64,000 bases of DNA from Raffaelea ambrosiae (GCA_002778195.1 PCDI01000008.1:124001-188000), one strand, 5' to 3'. Positions 1-13,156 are shown, counted from the first letter of the stretch. The notes: a model not told the origin generated them from the sequence alone. Numbers and translations: made by a program.

Positions 1-1915
1 TACTTTTCCGTGTTTGGTGCAAACCATGTCAAGACCACGGCCACGCCGCTAAACGCAATCGTGCTGAGATACACCGTGCGGTAGGCAGCCGCGTTGGCCT
101 CCTTGTACGCCCGCACACCCACGCCGACGATGCTGTCCGTGGCCCCCGGGACCGCCGCCCACGCCTCGGCGGTGCCCGCGGAAATGGCGGCGAGGAAGGC
201 CTCCACCGACGACGCCGGCAGGCCTGCCGCCACCAGAGCGGGCGGCACCTGGGCCGACACGGTCTGGGCCAAGCGGTTGGAGAGCACCGTGGTGTAGATG
301 GCCACCAGCACGGCGCAGATGGCCGCCCGGATGGATCCCGCCAGCCCGCCGGCCACGCCAATCTCGCGCTGGTCGTGCACGCAGATGGTGGCGTTGGCCA
401 GGCAGAGCGTCTCGTTCCAGCCGATCCAGAAGCAGCCGACCAGCAGGAGCGCAATGGCCGTGGCCTTGCTGTCGGGCGTGGTGACCGCCATGCCGGCCAG
501 AAACGCGGCGCCCGCCAGAAAGACAAACATGCACTGGAAGCGCGTCTTGCCGATGGCCTTGGCCAGGGCACCGCCCATGACCTGGCCGCCCACGATGCCC
601 AGGCCGACAATGTTGCTGATGCCGCCGAGATACGTCGGGTCGCCGTTGCTGTACATGACCGAAGCCTGCATGGGCCCTGCCGTGGGGGGTTAGAACGACG
701 ATCATCTTGGGGGGGGGGGCGGGGGGGTTCAATTCCACCCGAAGACGTACAAATAATGGCAAAGGCGTAGTAGACGCCCGCACCCAGCCCGAGCAGAACG
801 CAGGCCGACACCCACTCCACGTTGGTAAACAGGTGCATGGGGATGAGCGGCTCCTGGAGCGGCGCGTACACCTCCCAGAGCACAAACACGGCCAGAGTCG
901 CGGCGCCCACGACAAGGGCCGAGAGGGTGGCGGCCGACGTCCAGGGGTAGACCGCGCCGCCCCAGCTGAGGCCCAGCAGAAAGACGACAAAACCGGCCGC
1001 GAACAGCACGGTGCCCACGTAGTCAAAGTGCCGGACCCAGTAGGCCTGGCTGCGGTGGACGTCGGCGGCGTGCTTCTTGTGGAAGGAGGGCGGGAAGTAG
1101 AACAGCACCCAGCACAGGAGCGCCGCCGCCTCCATCCCCAAGATCAGCCAGTACACGCCGCGCCAGCCGACCGACGCCGTCTGCACAAAGGCATAGGCGA
1201 TCGAGGGCCCCGTGCCCGAGCCCGGGAACGTAAACATGTACAGCACCGCGTTGGCCGCGTAGCGGTAGCGCATGGGCACCAGCTCGCCCATGACAAAGTG
1301 GAAGGAGAGCTGCGTGGCGCTGGCGAGGCCGAGCAGGACGTTGCCCCCGATGAGGATCGGGATCGACCGGGCCGTCGCACAGACAATGGCCCCGACCACG
1401 CCCACGACGCCGCCGCCGATGAACCAGTAGCGGCGGCCAAAAATGTCCGAGAGACGGCCCACGAGGGCGAGACCGACGGCCAGCACGGCATTGTAGACGA
1501 GCGAGATCCAGGTGTAGCGCGGGTCGGGGCCGAGGTCGTCGTTGATCTGCGTGAGAATGGGAGCCGCATAGCCCTGGGGGGTAAGGAGGGTATGGTCAGT
1601 TTTTTGCATTGGCAGAGCGTGGAGGCATGGTAAGGGTTTGACTTGTTCTCGAGAGAGTAACGTTTTTTCTGTGTGTGCGTGTGTGTGTTGCTTTTCACTC
1701 ACAAAAGAGGACACGGCACAACAGAGGCCAATGCCAACAGCCAGTGACGAGCCTAGGAAGAAACGACTGTAAAAGTATCCTTTGGGCAAGGAGTTTGCCT
1801 CTGTCTCGTAGCCAATCACATCATCAGACTGGCTGCCCTCGTCGAGGGGCGAGTCGAGGCCGGGCGATGGAGCCTGGTCGTGGTGCTCGACCTCGTGGGA
1901 AAGCTTGGTCGCCAT
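1..1915 (-). CDS. MFS transporter, TRI12/siderophore-exporter type (partial, 3' end off window)
   Basis: Multi-spanning major facilitator protein of the plasma membrane. The family exports trichothecenes and other small molecules, or moves siderophores; the substrate here is unknown. The model has three exons: 1915-1703, 1573-751 and 676 to beyond base 1. Introns lie at 1574-1702 (donor GTGAGT) and 677-750. The first ATG of the open frame is at 1915; the frame upstream has only a TTG. Splicing restores continuous family sequence: SSF joins GYAAPILTQINDDLG, and AFAII joins WPMQASVMYSNGDP. The MFS signature GRLSDIFGRR and many hydrophobic helices are visible. The last codons in the window still encode transporter, so the C-terminus is missing. 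Intron 2 holds a G-rich tract near 710-727. The gene is divergent from the CAP gene. The family is secure; TRI12 versus siderophore transport is not. Confidence 0.85.
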
Positions 1916-3472
1916 GGCTGTGTACAGGACCAGAATCGAAAGTCCATACAACGAAACAAACCAAAAGAGAAGAGCCGGGCTTGATTGGCAGCGGTCATCT
2001 TGCTCTTCTACTTGGAAACGGAAGCAGATCCACGCGTTCTATTATATGTAGTTCAGTGTTTACCCATCGTCCTTTGGCCAGGTGCCGTTGCTGTCACTCC
2101 AGGGGGAAAAGGAGAGCCATGCCCGGAGACTCATTCAACAGCGTCGCAGGGAGTCTGTTCGCTTGTCTCGCACAGGCAGACGGCGTGGTCTTGTGAAGCT
2201 TCCCCCGCAAAACCCCCCCCAGGTGGCCTGCAAACATCGTTTCGAAGAGCCGTGAACCCGAGGATCCGCCTCCCGGCAGTGAAAATCCGGGGTAGATGCG
2301 GGGGGGGGGACGAATATGGGGAAAGGAGGAAAGATATTTGGGGAAGATCACAAGCACGGACAAGCTTGTTCATGATTTTCGTTGTTCTTTGGGGAATCCA
2401 CCAAATTGGCAAGGAGATTCACCTTGGAACGTCTGGGATGCATGTCGATCTGCCAACACCCTTAGACTGGTGAGCAATGAAGACACATGGCAAGAGGACA
2501 TAATACGACTAGGCTATGTGGTATCTGAGCCGACAACGATGAATGGTGCGATATCCAAACTTGAACGCACAGTCAAGTCTAGCTAGCACAGCTCCTGGTT
2601 GATCAACATCCAAGGACTCCCATCTCGTTGCCAGCGAACTGGGAGGTTCAGCAAATTGAGCGTCTTGGCAAGGCTGGCTTTCCTGTCAGAGGCGGATGGT
2701 CTGGTCAGACCAAACACGGCACACAAGTCACCGTTCAGACGGGGCCGTGGGAAAAGATTGCCGCGTGGGCGGCTAGACCTCTGGGTGGGAAAACGTAGCC
2801 GGCCACGACAGCGCTGGGTCCAAAGGAGAATCCCCATACGGGCCACTAGATGGCCACCCGCCTGAGCCACCACCCACAATGGAGTTGGATTGGCTGGTCT
2901 CCCGTAGTAGTGGTCAATCGTGGCTTGGGGTCTGCTGGACTGGCCACCCGGTATTGGGTTCTTTCTGATGGGAGAATCGCAGAGTGGCGAGGGCAGCAGC
3001 CCAACCTGCGCGCGGTCTAGACCATTCTTCGCACCATAGCACTGCCACGTGGGGAATGCTTTTCGGTGGAATGCCGGCCAATGCCCCTGGTATCATCCAC
3101 GGGCGTTTCAAGAGCTCCATGCAGATCGACGTCATTCGGAGGTTGGTGGCCGCTGGTTTAAGCGCCGACTTGCAACCTAAGCGATCCATCGCCAATCATT
3201 CCTCAGCTGAGCGATATGTATGGGACAAACACAGTTTGACACACATTTTGGGCCACGGGAAGCAAAGCCATACAAATGAAAGAAAGGGAAAGAACCCGAA
3301 GACCAGGGAGAAAAGAGAACACCGGATGGGGTATTTCATTGTTGGGCAGCCCGCCTCTTTGTTGGCAATTTTCTTCTCGTCACGACAAGCCCCTACTGAT
3401 CCACGCACACGCGACAATGCAACATCGCAGCTAGAAAGAAACGCGCCGAAAGACATTTGACCAACCACTACT
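1916..3472. other. Intergenic, shared divergent promoter region
   Basis: About 1.56 kb between two divergently transcribed genes. All ORFs are short and overlapping, with no family resemblance and no splice pattern that would make a gene. It probably holds the 5' leaders and promoters of the MFS and CAP genes. I see no repeat or RNA gene. Confidence 0.5.
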
Positions 3473-4234
3473 ATGTCGCCCTTCCTCGGCCAAGTGCGTC
3501 TTGGTGCCGTGGCTCTTGCGCTGGCCGTGGCCGTGGGCAGCAGCAGCAGCACGTCCGCCGCGGCTGCTGCTCCCTCCACCGTCACGGCCGCCACGGTGGC
3601 GGCGCCCACGACCACCATCACCCGGGCGGCCGCCCTGCCGAGCACGGCGCCGCAGTTTGTCGACGAGCACCTGTTCACGTCGGCCCTGCTCAACAGCACC
3701 AACTTTTACCGGCGCGAGCACGACGCCCCGGACGCCGTCTGGAACGCCACCATTGCCGCGTTCGCGGCGTCGTACCTGGCCAACGACACCGACTGCACGT
3801 TTGCCCACTCGGGCGGGCCCTACGGCGAAAACATTGCCGTCGGCTGCTCGGACGCCGCCTCGTGCGTCGAGCTCTGGGGCGACGAGCGCCGCGAGTACAG
3901 CTTTGCCGACCCGGGGTTCACCGAGGCCACGGGCCACTTTAGCCAGCTGGTCTGGAAGAACAGCACGACGGTGGGCTGCGGGCGGCGGCTGTGCACGCCG
4001 GGGACGGGCATGAAGAACACGGGGTGGTACCTGGTGTGCGAGTACTGGCCGCGGGGCAATGTGATCGGGCAGTTTGCCGACCAGGTGAGCCGGCAGGTCC
4101 GGGGCGCGGTGGACGATGAGGACGTGGTGGGGAAGCGGCCGTCGGGCGGGCTGGTGACGGCGGCGCTGGTGGTGCTGGCTTTGGTGATCAGCGCGTTGGT
4201 GGCGGATATGATGTCTGTGCTGAAGGAGAGATGA
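3473..4234 (+). CDS. CAP superfamily (SCP/PR-1-like) secreted or membrane-tethered protein
   Basis: Single exon, 253 aa. The N-terminus looks like a signal peptide (hydrophobic ALALAVAVG), followed by an Ala/Thr/Ser-rich linker to about residue 60. The CAP fold follows: LLNSTNFYRREHDAP, VWNATIAAFA, the GENIAVGC element, GHFSQLVWKNS and a YLVCEYWPRGNV ending. These are the standard CAP signatures, with paired cysteines. After about residue 200 there is a short linker and one hydrophobic helix (LVTAALVVLALVISALVA) followed by a short basic tail. This suggests a C-terminal membrane anchor rather than free secretion. CAP proteins in fungi bind sterols or lipids or act at host surfaces; the role here is inferred from family only. 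A 14-bp tandem repeat lies just after the stop. Confidence 0.85.
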   Translation: MSPFLGQVRLGAVALALAVAVGSSSSTSAAAAAPSTVTAATVAAPTTTITRAAALPSTAPQFVDEHLFTSALLNSTNFYRREHDAPDAVWNATIAAFAASYLANDTDCTFAHSGGPYGENIAVGCSDAASCVELWGDERREYSFADPGFTEATGHFSQLVWKNSTTVGCGRRLCTPGTGMKNTGWYLVCEYWPRGNVIGQFADQVSRQVRGAVDDEDVVGKRPSGGLVTAALVVLALVISALVADMMSVLKER

Positions 4235-4274
4235 GGAGACAGGGTGTTGGTGTTGGTGCCCAACGAGGCACAAA

Positions 4275-4343
4275 GCGGAAGCACAGAAGTGGAAGCACAG
4301 GAGTGGAAGCACAGGAGTGGAAGCACACAGGGGGAAGCACACA
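4275..4343. repeat. 14-bp tandem repeat, five units
   Basis: The core GGAAGCACA recurs at 4277, 4291, 4305, 4319 and 4333, a strict 14-bp period. The spacer is close to GGAGT, AAGT or GGG. It sits about 40 bases after the CAP stop codon, probably in its 3' UTR. Confidence 0.9.
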
Positions 4344-7063
4344 AGAGGCGGCAGAGACACCGAACGCGCACCGACATGACAGCCTACAGCCACACGACCG
4401 AGGACACCATTCGCGGCGAAACTGAGAAACATGCAGAGAAAAGGGCGCCTTAGTTCTTGGTGGCGTCCCACGAGAGGATGCAGCTCTGTCTGACCGGCTT
4501 GGTGTACACGCAAACACAACACAAACAACAGGAGACCATCGTTTGATAGCAGCCCAAGCAATATAGCCCATCGGCGTGCGAACTAGACCCCAATCCATGG
4601 CTTGTTTCGAAAAGGTTCGGTCCTTTTTGCTGCCGTTCTCTTGTCCCGTAGCAAAGAGGCAACAAAAAGCATAGCATGTGTTTGCTCGCACATTCATGCG
4701 CGTTGCCACCACTCGCAGCTGCTTTCGCACACTCCTTGCATGAACCTTGACCGATAAGTCATGCTACGGGGTGCTTTATCTTAACTCGCTGTAGTCCGTG
4801 ACGGGTGGCGGGCGTGCTTCCCCGGTGGCCCCGGTGTGCAGGAAGGCGGTCTGGCAGCTCCCTGGGCCAGGCCCACTGCCAGGGCTGTCACTGGCACGCC
4901 CCAGAGCCCCCCGCTGGCTCAGCCGACCATTCCAGCGGGAGCAAGTGGACTGCTTTGATCTCACGTCTCGGTGGCCCTCCTATTGGTTTTCACTGTGCCT
5001 CTATCCAATCACGTGGGGCACTCTGCCGTGGTTTTGAGGCCCGTGTGGATGTTCTGTCCACCATGGTTCGCCTCTATGTAGTGTTACGACGGGGTCTGAT
5101 TGGCAGCATCTCTCTCTGTCTGTTGCCAGTTGCTTCCATCGGTGTGGGTGCATTGCAAGACACGACCTCGTGCGAAGCACAAGCACAGAGAGTGCAGGTA
5201 GCGAACGATCAGCTGGAACGGACCAGACTACGGTGTAGTTAATATGTCACAGCCTCTGGCAGAACTACCCGTTGGGCCCCACCTAAGTCCCAGTTTGCTC
5301 GCTGGGTGTGCTTGCTGTTTTCGGCGTTAGGCTGTGTCCCCCCCCCCCCTGCCCACATTTTAGGTGTTTCGCTGGCTCAAATTAGTGGCAAGGCAGCAGC
5401 TCTGTCTCTGGGGCTGCATCCATCCAATCCGTTCTGTGCCATTTGATGTCTGCATTCATCGTTTTCGCACTTTTTTTGGAGATTTTTGCATCCCACTTCC
5501 ATCCATCGCTGCATCGCGGGTGATCTCGGGCATTTCGGGCGTTGTCTTGGCCTCCTGTCACTGCTCTGACGTGTTCCGGGGGCTTCTGCAGTGTAGACAG
5601 CCCCTTCTTGGCTTGTCTAGCTCTTGGGGGAGGAGGGTTCTCAAGCGTCTGCTCCGTGTTTGTTCTCTTCCATCAACCAGCCAAGGTTGCGTTTCTACTC
5701 GCCGCCTTGCTCTTCTGCGTATACGTGTCTTCTAGCACCTGCCCAGTCGGTCTCCTTGCCTGTTCGTTGGGGGGGTTCAGAAACAACAGCTCCCTAGCGC
5801 CTTCCCAAAGCTGCTGCTCCCTGACGACCCGTCGTGCCTGCCTGCCCCGTCTAAGACTAAAAACTCCACCACCGAAAGAGTAAGCGCGCGTGCGCTCCTT
5901 CCCCCATTCAACGCAGCCAGGCAGCTCGGCTCTTACGTTGGCCTTCTTTTTGATCAGCCCCAATATCACGAAACCAACACTCTTCCAAAGTGCACGAGGC
6001 AAGCCGCGACGCACCCTCAATTTCTCGTCGTCTATCGCCACCACCCGCCCCCTCTTCGCACACCCGCAATTACGCAGCGAGCGGAAGCCTGTCTTCGCGC
6101 ATTGCTGGATAGACTCACGCGGGCGCTGGGTCTGCTGACGCAACAACGCAAGGCCAATCCTCCACCCCCCACAGCGGCAGCCTGCATTTTTTTTTTCCCC
6201 CAGTTCAACTTCAGTGATCTCTGGCAAACTCCTGCTCTGCGTGTGCCTGCTAAGGAGGTACATCCCCGTCAAAGGCATCGAAGCTCTGTACGTCACTGGC
6301 CCACGCATACGAGCCTCTCTCCAGCAGGGGGTTCTCGCTGCACCCGTTGCCTCGCTCTTCCTCCTGTCCTTTCCTGCGCTTTTCGGGCTCCTGGGCCAAG
6401 CTCTCTTTTTTTTTCTCCCCCATCCTTTTCCCTCCCATACCCATATACCCGCCGCTCCTCCATCGCGTCTTCCTGCCATCCATCCCTTGTGCTGACCCTG
6501 TCTCTGTGTGCCGTCGTCCCCAGTCGCCGCCGCGTCCTCTCGAGCTTGCCGTGCTGCTGCTGCTGTCCTCGCAGTCGACATGCCGACACGCCAGCAAGAC
6601 CGCCTTCCAACAAGACTCGCCTGCTGCTCTGACGCACATGCCGCCTAGGACGACCTCCCAAGCCAACCAACGCGCCCTCCTCTCCTCCTCGATCCTCTGT
6701 CCTCCCTTGGCCGCATTGCATCCTGCGCCTGGCCTCCCGTGATACGACGTCCATTGTTCCGCGAACGCATCTCTCTGGTTCGCATATTTCTCCTCCCGCG
6801 CCTACGCCTGCGGCTGCCCTCACGTCACCTTGTCCATCGTATGATTCCGACGCGTCCTCAGTCTGCCCGCATAGCCTCTTCGAGACAACCCCTGGAAAAA
6901 TAGCCTCGTTGTTGCTGTTCATCGAGGCTGCGATCCCAGCCGGCGACGAAGTTTGTCTCGACTGCCTCCCTCCGACCGCCCCAGAGCTCTCCACAAAAAT
7001 CTTGACAGCTCTCCGCTTCCGTCCCATCCGAATTAGATCGTCCACAAAGCCAACCTGTCCATC
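4344..7063. other. Intergenic and long pyrimidine-rich leader of BLM10
   Basis: About 2.7 kb with no supportable gene. From about 5300 onward the + strand is rich in C and T, as is usual for promoters and 5' leaders of strongly expressed fungal genes. Several upstream ATGs occur; the last small ORF, from 6909, overlaps the BLM10 start. The longest ORFs on the minus strand have no family features. Confidence 0.5.
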
Positions 7064-10000
7064 ATGGATGAAAATCTCGAGTCGCACACGCCCGTCCCGG
7101 GCTCGCTGTCGGCTGCCGCAGCTTCCACCAACGACTTTTTGGCCAGCAGCTTCTCCGTAGATGCCATCTCGCGCGCCACCTCCCCCGGCGTGCCCAGCTC
7201 TCTCCGCGCCGACGACGACGACAAGAAACGCTACCGCCCGCGCACCTTTAGCTACTTCAGTCAGCTGCCCTACCCCGTCGAGGACGAGTCCGAGCGCGAT
7301 GCCACCCTCGAGGCCATCCTCAAAAACCTGTACATTGCCCTCAAGGCCGAGGACTTCTCGCCGGGCGCGCTGCACTGGACCCGCGAGCTGCAGGGATGGC
7401 TCAACCTCAAGTTCACCATGACGCGCGAGCAGCGCGCCCGGCTCGCCCAGCTCTACTACCACCTCGCCCTCGCCCCCGGCCTCGACGTCACGGCCTCCGA
7501 CCGCTTTGGCCGCATGCTCATCACCCTCACCAAGAAGAAGCACTACCTCAAGCCGGGCGAAGACCTCGTGCTCGACTGGCGCCCGCTGTGGAAGCACCTC
7601 AAGAGCATGGCCCTGCCCAGCGAAATCACCGTCCACCAGGCCGTCCAAGCCCGGATCTACAAGCAGATCCTGCGCCTGTGTCTGCACGTGCAGTCGTACC
7701 TCGATCCGAGCGAGCGCCGCGCCATGCTCGACGAGATTCTGCCCTACTTCAGCATGCCCGACATCTCCAATGCCTTTGTCGTCATCGGCCTGCTCACGGT
7801 CATGGTGCCCACCACCCCGGCGCCGCCCACCGCCATCCAGTCCCAGCCCTCCGACTTTTTGCCCACCTACTTCCATCTGTGGTCCCTTATGAACCGTTCC
7901 AAGGCTGTCGATGTGTCCTTTGTCGACATCCTGTCCCGCATGGCCCGCGACTATCTTACCTGCCAGCATGTCCCTTTTACCGAGCACGGCATCTTCACCG
8001 AGGAACAGTCTAACCTCATGTTCACCGCGCTCGTCCGTCTGACGGAGATTCCCGTCGGCCAGGCTAACTCCCCCTATGCCGCGACTCTGGATTACTCCTC
8101 CGGCCTGGCCGTCTTCCTCGACAAGGACCGCAAGAAGTATCCCATTCCCTACATGGCTGCCCGCTGGATTGCCCACTCCCTGTCGCCCCTGTGCCTGATC
8201 GAGCGCAACGGCAAGAATGCCGCCCGCTCGTCGCCGGCCACAAACATTCTGACCGGTCTCGAGGGCTTCATCGAGTCCATCGACACCTTCTTCCACCCCT
8301 CCAACCAGGGCGCCTGGACGAGCTTCCTGGCCCAGTTCACGCACCACCTTGCGGACATCTTTGTTAGTCGTTGGAACCGCGAACAGAGCGGCGAACTGGA
8401 TACGCCGCCGTCGCGCCGCATCACCCCAGAGCTGAAGCGGCGCTTCGTCCTCGCCCTACGTGACGTCACGTTCATGGGCCTGTTTGCTAAGAGCCAAAAG
8501 GTGACGGGCTACTACTATATCACTTTGCAGTGCCTGGCCTATCTGGAGCCCAGTCTGATTCTGCCCGGCGCCCTCCAGCGCTTCTACCCTAGCTTGCAGG
8601 GCCTGGTTGAGGTGCACCGTACGACTGCGAGCTTGTGCGGCCTGCAGATGCTGTCCAGCATCATGGCCCGCGAAAAGGGCTTCCGCTGCCATATGACGGC
8701 CCTTCTCGCTCTGGCCCTGCCTGGCATCGATGCCAACGATCTGGGCAAGACGCAGCATACGCTGAGCTTCATCCAGAGCGTCGCATATAGCATTCCCTTT
8801 GTCTCGCTTACCAGCGAGGATGGCGATGCCCAGGACACCTCGTTGGCCATTCACTGGGTGCAGAACCAGATGGAGCGCTTCGAGCGCGAAGGCCAAAACA
8901 TTCAGATCGATTACAGCACAGAGCTGACCGACGAGGAAGAGGCGACCATCCTCCGGTCGTCCACGGCAGGCTTCGGCGAGTTCATCCTCGCCCTCCTGGG
9001 CAAGGTCTTCACGCTGGTGGAGAATCTGCCGGACTCGTCTCGTGTGCGCGCTGGTTCGCCGGAAGACAATGTGATAAACTCCCTCCCCGCGGCCCTGACG
9101 CCGCTGTTTGCCTCCCTCTCCCCCGAGCTGTTCGATATTGCCCTAGAGAAGCTGGCCGCCTTTGTCGGATCGCATGTTGTGCACCAGGCGCGCGATGCCA
9201 TGGCCTGGGTCTGCAACGCACTTTGCAAGGTCAACCCGGAAAAGACACTCAAGGTCTTCATCCCCATGCTGCTCGTCAACATTCGCAACGAGATCGACTA
9301 CAACGGTGCTGCATCCGACCGCAGCAGCGGCGCCGATGTGCTGCCTCGTGACAGGGCCCTCGTCTGGCATGTCAGCATTCTTAGCATGTGCGTCGTCCAT
9401 GTTGGCGGCGAGGTCCTCAAGTACAAGGAGGACCTCTTGAGCATTGCGCAATACATGCAGAACAAGTGTCGCGGCCTGCCCACCATTCATGTCTCCAATT
9501 TTGTCCACCACTTGCTGCTCAACCTGACGCACACCTATCCCATCGACAACGCCATGTTCGAGCCCGATGCGATCAAGAATGGCATCACCATTGAGCACTG
9601 GGGCCGCACTACCGCGGCGTCCGACCTGACCATCAAGTGGTATCGGCCCTCGCAGCCCGAAATCCAGTTTGCGGCTGAGCTCTTCGAGTCTCAAGTCACC
9701 GGTGCTACCCGCAAAATGGATGCCCTCATGAGCGACGCCCCTCCCGTGAGCCGCAAGGGCAAGAACAAGGAGTGGAGCGATGAGCTGTGCCGAGCTCTCT
9801 CCCAGATTCGGCTCGTCATCTCTGGCGTATCGGCGCTCTTTGACCCTGGCCGTGCGTCTACGATGACCGAGGACAAAAAGACCAACGGTACCAACGGCTA
9901 CCAGACCGAGATGGAAATCGACTCTGACGCACCGCCGGCCAAGGGAGTTGTCGTGGGTGCTGATGAAGATACTGTTATGGATGATGACACCGACCCGTTG

Positions 10001-13000
10001 GCAGAGGTTGCCGACGATGACGAACTCCGCCGCCAGTTCTCGTACCCTGCTGGATACCTTTTGGACCCCAAGAGCGTGCTGTTTGAACGCATCCATGAAC
10101 TGCGTGAAGACATTGGTCATCTGCTGTCACGGACACACAGCTTCCTCAGCAAACTTCAAGAGGACGACGTCACATGCTTCACTGCCCTGTACGCAACATA
10201 CCGGACCTGGATAACGGATGTCGGCTTTGAGCGTTCGGCCCATCCCCTGGAACGTCTTCTGCGTCTCTACCGGTCAGATACGGCCTCCTTCAAGATCAAT
10301 GGCCTGCGGAAGGCCTACCCCAGAGCCCTGCTGGTCAAGCGCGCGGACGCTTACCAGCTTCAGCGCGTCAAGTACAATGCTACCTACCGCTTGAAGAGCG
10401 ACTTGGATAAGCAGCTGCTGCTGGACCTCGCTGAATCGTGCACGTCCTTGTATGCCGACGTTCGGCGCATTGCTCAAAGCTCGCAAGACTCCTCTCTCAA
10501 GGTACTGATTGGAGGCCGGCCGCTGGTGATCCCCGTCGTTTTGGAGAAGTTGCGCAGCTCCCTCGAAACCATGGATCACGACCGCATTAAGGGTGCGATG
10601 TACACGCTGCTCTTCACATCGCTGGTGAAAACTCTCCTAAAGGACTGGCGCTTTGCGCCTACGCTCATGCGTCTCTACATTGAGACTGCTGGCGTCGATA
10701 AGACGTCCATCCAGAGCTTGAGCACCAGCGCCGTGTTTCCCCTACTTGACTTTGGCAAGCCCTTTGAGCGCATGGCCATCATTGACGAAGCCAAGGTAGA
10801 GCTCATTGCTCCCAAGGACAAGCTCGACCTGAGCGACTGTGAGACCAAGATCAAGAAGCGTCACGCTTTCATTCTCGGCCGGCGTGCCAAGGTGGAGGAA
10901 AAGAAGGCGGAGCTGGGCATCGAGCTCATCGCGAAAGCCAAGACAGCACATTGGAAGGTGGCTTCACGCTGCGCCGTCTTTGCCAACAATCTATGTGTTC
11001 GTTTCGAGAGCCTCGCCCCACCGGCTTTCATTGAACTGGTTACCAGGGGCACGATTGACCAGCACCCAAGTCTTCGGTCGAACTACCAGAGCGCTTTTGC
11101 CAATGTTCTCATGTTCATTGATCTGCGGGCGGCCTATGCGCACGATTACAGTCTTTGCCTCTTGGAGAAGGAGCTGAGCGAGAACAAGCTGGAAATTGAG
11201 GTTTCCGAAGGTGGCGGCGACGCTGAATACACACGCGAACACCTCGACGCCTTCAGACAGTTCCCGAGTGTGGACGGTGTGTCGCCTGCTGATACGACCG
11301 ACTACTACGTCGACTCAGACTACCCGGGCTGGCTCGTCTGGGGCAAGTCGTTCGTGGCGTTCAACTCCCGGCCAAAGGTGTTTACGGGCCACGACAAGCT
11401 GGAGACAGCAGCGCGGAAGCAGATTGGCAGCATCATCACCAGGGAGTGGTGCCAGCAATTGTTTGACTTCTTCAAACAAGAACCTAGGGACACGCATGCT
11501 GACCGCTTCAAGGTGTCGAATGCCTCCCTCCTATCGCACATCTTTGAACTCGTGCACAGCGGTCTCGCTGCAGTGACATTTGATGAGATCAAAGAGCTCG
11601 TGGTGGATGTGTACGGTGATGGCTCGGACAGGCACCAGCACCGAGCGACATCGGAGATCCTGGCTGCTCTGTTGTCACGCGGCATCGAAGAACCCAAGGA
11701 GTACCGTGACCGCGCCTGGAGCTTCGCTGCGCCAATGCTTCTCGGCATCATTGACGACAAGCTGACGCCCGAGAACCTCCAATACTGGATGACTTGCGTG
11801 CACATGATTACGGGTCTCAGAGATCCTCGTCGGTCTCGAGAGCTGGTTCTTGGCCTGGGATCGTTCCGCTTGGACATGGCGTCCAATGCCGCCTTCAAGG
11901 AATCGTCCAAGGTGTCACTGTTGGAGTTTTTGATTAGCGATGCCGGTTGGCACTTCCGGGATGAAAAGCCTATCCTCGAGGATATGCTGGTTCACATTGA
12001 CCACCCATACAAGGCCGTGCGAGAGGCGATCGGTCGCATCCTGGCCACGATCTACCGCACACGCTACCACGAATCGTTCCCCAACGTGACGGCACTGCTG
12101 GAAGAGAACAAAGCTGCGTCGTCTATCGGCATCCAGCCGTACAGACCGACGCCTGAATTCTCAGATACCGTGACGGGGATCTTCCAAAAATTGGAGACAT
12201 GGAGGCTTCAGCGCGTTCCGGGCCAGCAGGAACAAAGCAGTTACACGTCTGGATCGAAGACCGTGCTGATCTGGCTGGACTGGATGCTCTCCTCTCATGA
12301 ATGCACGCAGCTGGTGCAGTTCTTCCCACATCCGATCATCGACCAGCTGCTGCACATGATGGATGTGAAGGAAGACCCGGAGCTGATGCGGCTGGCCTAC
12401 CATGTGTACCGGCACCTCCCGAATATCCCTCTGCGGGAAGGGGAGGACGATGCGTTTATCCGCAAGCTAATTGATGTGGGTCGATCGGCGAGCAGCTGGC
12501 ACCAGCGCTTGCGTGCGTTGGTGAATATGCAGGTGATCTACTTCCGGCGCCTGTTCCTGGCATGGCCGTCGCAGCGCGAACTTCTCTTCGATGCTGTCGG
12601 GGACATGCTGGCAGACTCGCAGCTAGAGGTGCGGGACTGTGCGGCGGCAACGCTGGCAGGCATGATTCGATGCTCGCCGGCGGCGATTCGGAACCCGATC
12701 ATCCAGTCGTTGAAGCAGCGATTTGAAGAACAGCTGCGGAAGAACCCGATGCCAAAACGGAAGCGGCCATTTGTGTCTGGTGAAAGCGGACGGGACACAC
12801 CCGTAGATTCACAGCAGCAGGTACTCCGCCGCCATGCGGCTGTGCTGGGCCTGGGTGCGCTGATTGAGGCGTTCCCTTACGCAACTCCGCCGCCGTCATG
12901 GATGCCAGAGGTGCTTGCCCATCTGGCGACGCGGACAGCGAACGATCCTGGCGTGGTTGGAAATGCGACGAAGACCATTCTGGCCGAATTCAAGAAGACG

Positions 13001-13156
13001 CGACAGGACAGCTGGACTGTTGATCAAAAGGTAGGTGTTTTGAAAAGGCCCAGAAGATCCAAATACAGTCAGTCTGCTAACACATATTGCTAGTCCTTCA
13101 CATCTGAACAATTGGGAGACCTGGAGGGTGTTCTTTGGAAGAGCTATTTTGCATAA
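7064..13156 (+). CDS. BLM10: Proteasome activator BLM10 (PA200 family)
   Basis: HEAT-repeat protein of 2009 aa that caps the 20S proteasome and opens its gate, acting in proteasome maturation and in nuclear and cytosolic degradation. Two exons: 7064-13030 and 13094-13156. The 63-nt intron has donor GTAGGT and branch CTAAC. Exon 1 is exactly 1989 codons, and exon 2 adds 20 residues ending WKSYFA. The length matches fungal BLM10 (about 2000 aa). N-terminal RTFSYFSQLPYP, a central acidic stretch around residues 960-990 and helical repeats throughout fit the family. A basic cluster, PKRKRP near residue 1897, looks like a nuclear localisation signal. The C-terminal tripeptide is Y-F-A, where yeast Blm10 and mammalian PA200 have Y-Y-A. 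The gene stands alone, with convergent and divergent spacers of several kb. Confidence 0.93.

Noticed and set aside
725..740. tRNA T-arm-like GGTTCAATTCCACCC
   Set aside because: Sits inside intron 2 of the MFS gene; no acceptor or anticodon stem around it.
6909..7160. Upstream ORF as a separate gene before BLM10
   Set aside because: Overlaps the BLM10 start in another frame and has no domain; at most a regulatory uORF.
6293..8347. 684-codon minus-strand ORF opposite the BLM10 start
   Set aside because: Antisense shadow of the GC-biased BLM10 frame; low-complexity Gly/Val/Arg composition and no domain.
9143..10120. 325-codon minus-strand ORF inside BLM10
   Set aside because: Antisense shadow of BLM10 coding sequence.
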